From Listeria weihenstephanensis (GTDB lineage: Bacteria; Bacillota; Bacilli; Lactobacillales; Listeriaceae), in contig NZ_CP011102.1 of assembly GCF_003534205.1 (NCBI RefSeq), positions 2,492,036 through 2,556,035 of the forward strand: a stretch of 64,000 nucleotides of DNA, in the 5' to 3' direction. Both the position numbers and the translations under genes were made by a program. The notes beneath the pieces were generated by a model, which made no database searches, was not told the DNA's origin, and saw only the letters and a list, made by a program, of their open reading frames with translations. Below, piece after piece: positions 63,925 to 64,000 of the stretch (position 1 is the stretch's first letter; every line of letters begins with the position of its first letter).

Positions 63925-64000
63925 AGCCCCATTTCGGAGATGACAACATTCGCGATACTATCACAGAAACGCTCTGTGTCTTCTGCTGATGCAGCTTCTA
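63912..64000 (-). CDS. 3' end of an unidentified gene, cut by window edge
   Basis: Read by hand on the minus strand; the open frame enters from the right edge and gives about 28 residues (EAASAEDTERFCDSIANVV, then ISEMGLSAE) before TGA at 63912-63914. Too little to identify. Its last codons and stop form one arm of structured element C. Confidence 0.5.
   Translation of the reverse strand, partial: EAASAEDTERFCDSIANVVISEMGLSAE

Noticed and set aside
1-64000. tRNA, rRNA, insertion sequence, prophage or integrase genes
   Set aside because: None were recognised in the translated frames or in the intergenic DNA that I read.

Overview
The window looks like chromosomal DNA of a Listeria-type bacterium (Listeriaceae, low-GC Firmicutes). 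The evidence is the gene set and order: liaF-liaS-liaR-ktrC, cvfB, cutC, crr, an MscS channel, the acetyl-DAP genes next to ccpC and a CbpB/DarB-type CBS protein, ptsH-ptsI, rpiA, dltX-A-B-C-D, glmS with its ribozyme, and a full esxA-esaA-essA-esaB-essB-essC type VII secretion locus. No virulence cluster, rRNA, tRNA, CRISPR array, insertion sequence or prophage was seen. Species is not decidable by eye; a lineage outside the L. monocytogenes group is my inference, from the carotenoid-type genes and the repeats.

Layout. 1-6.5 kb: a secreted M60-like metallopeptidase cut by the left edge, a GH38 alpha-mannosidase with a cre-like site at its promoter, NanE, and an LCP (LytR-CpsA-Psr) protein. 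6.6-15.7 kb: two overlapping FUSC-like membrane proteins, KtrC, the LiaFSR three-component system, CvfB, CutC, PTS IIA-Glc and MscS. 15.8-24 kb: a likely operon cbpB-ccpC-dapH-dapL, small YkuJ and YkyB proteins, a Fur-box gene, PatA (which with DapH and DapL completes the acetyl branch of diaminopimelate synthesis) and a beta-hydroxyacid dehydrogenase. 24-30.7 kb: ptsI/ptsH, a YkvS-like protein, a CrtI/CrtN-like desaturase facing a CruF-like membrane protein, a CPBP protein and RpiA. 31.2-37.7 kb: dltXABCD and glmS with its ribozyme. 38-45.6 kb: a minimal LPXTG protein, three unknown proteins, and an ascorbate-type PTS operon with a split transketolase, whose only EIIA is fused to its PRD regulator. 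45.7-61.6 kb: the type VII secretion operon, with two protein-identical EsxA copies at the front and small helical partners, a GHH-type nuclease toxin and immunity genes at the back. 61.8-64 kb: a GNAT acetyltransferase, a Crp/Fnr regulator, a thioredoxin-like protein and the 3' end of an unidentified gene.

Non-coding structure is the most unusual part. A 119-126 bp element occurs at three places (11777-12220, 20495-20613, 63799-63924). Its core is conserved, but its terminal arms differ in sequence between copies while each pair remains self-complementary; one copy lies in a tandem array of about 159 bp units. A separate tandem array of 195 bp units lies at 19392-19850, upstream of cbpB.

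Themes. Cell envelope: LCP, Lia, Dlt, GlmS, DAP synthesis, LPXTG. Osmotic and c-di-AMP-linked functions: KtrC, MscS, CbpB. Carbon control: HPr, EI, IIA-Glc, CcpC and cre-like sites. Contact-dependent competition: T7SS plus toxin and immunity genes.
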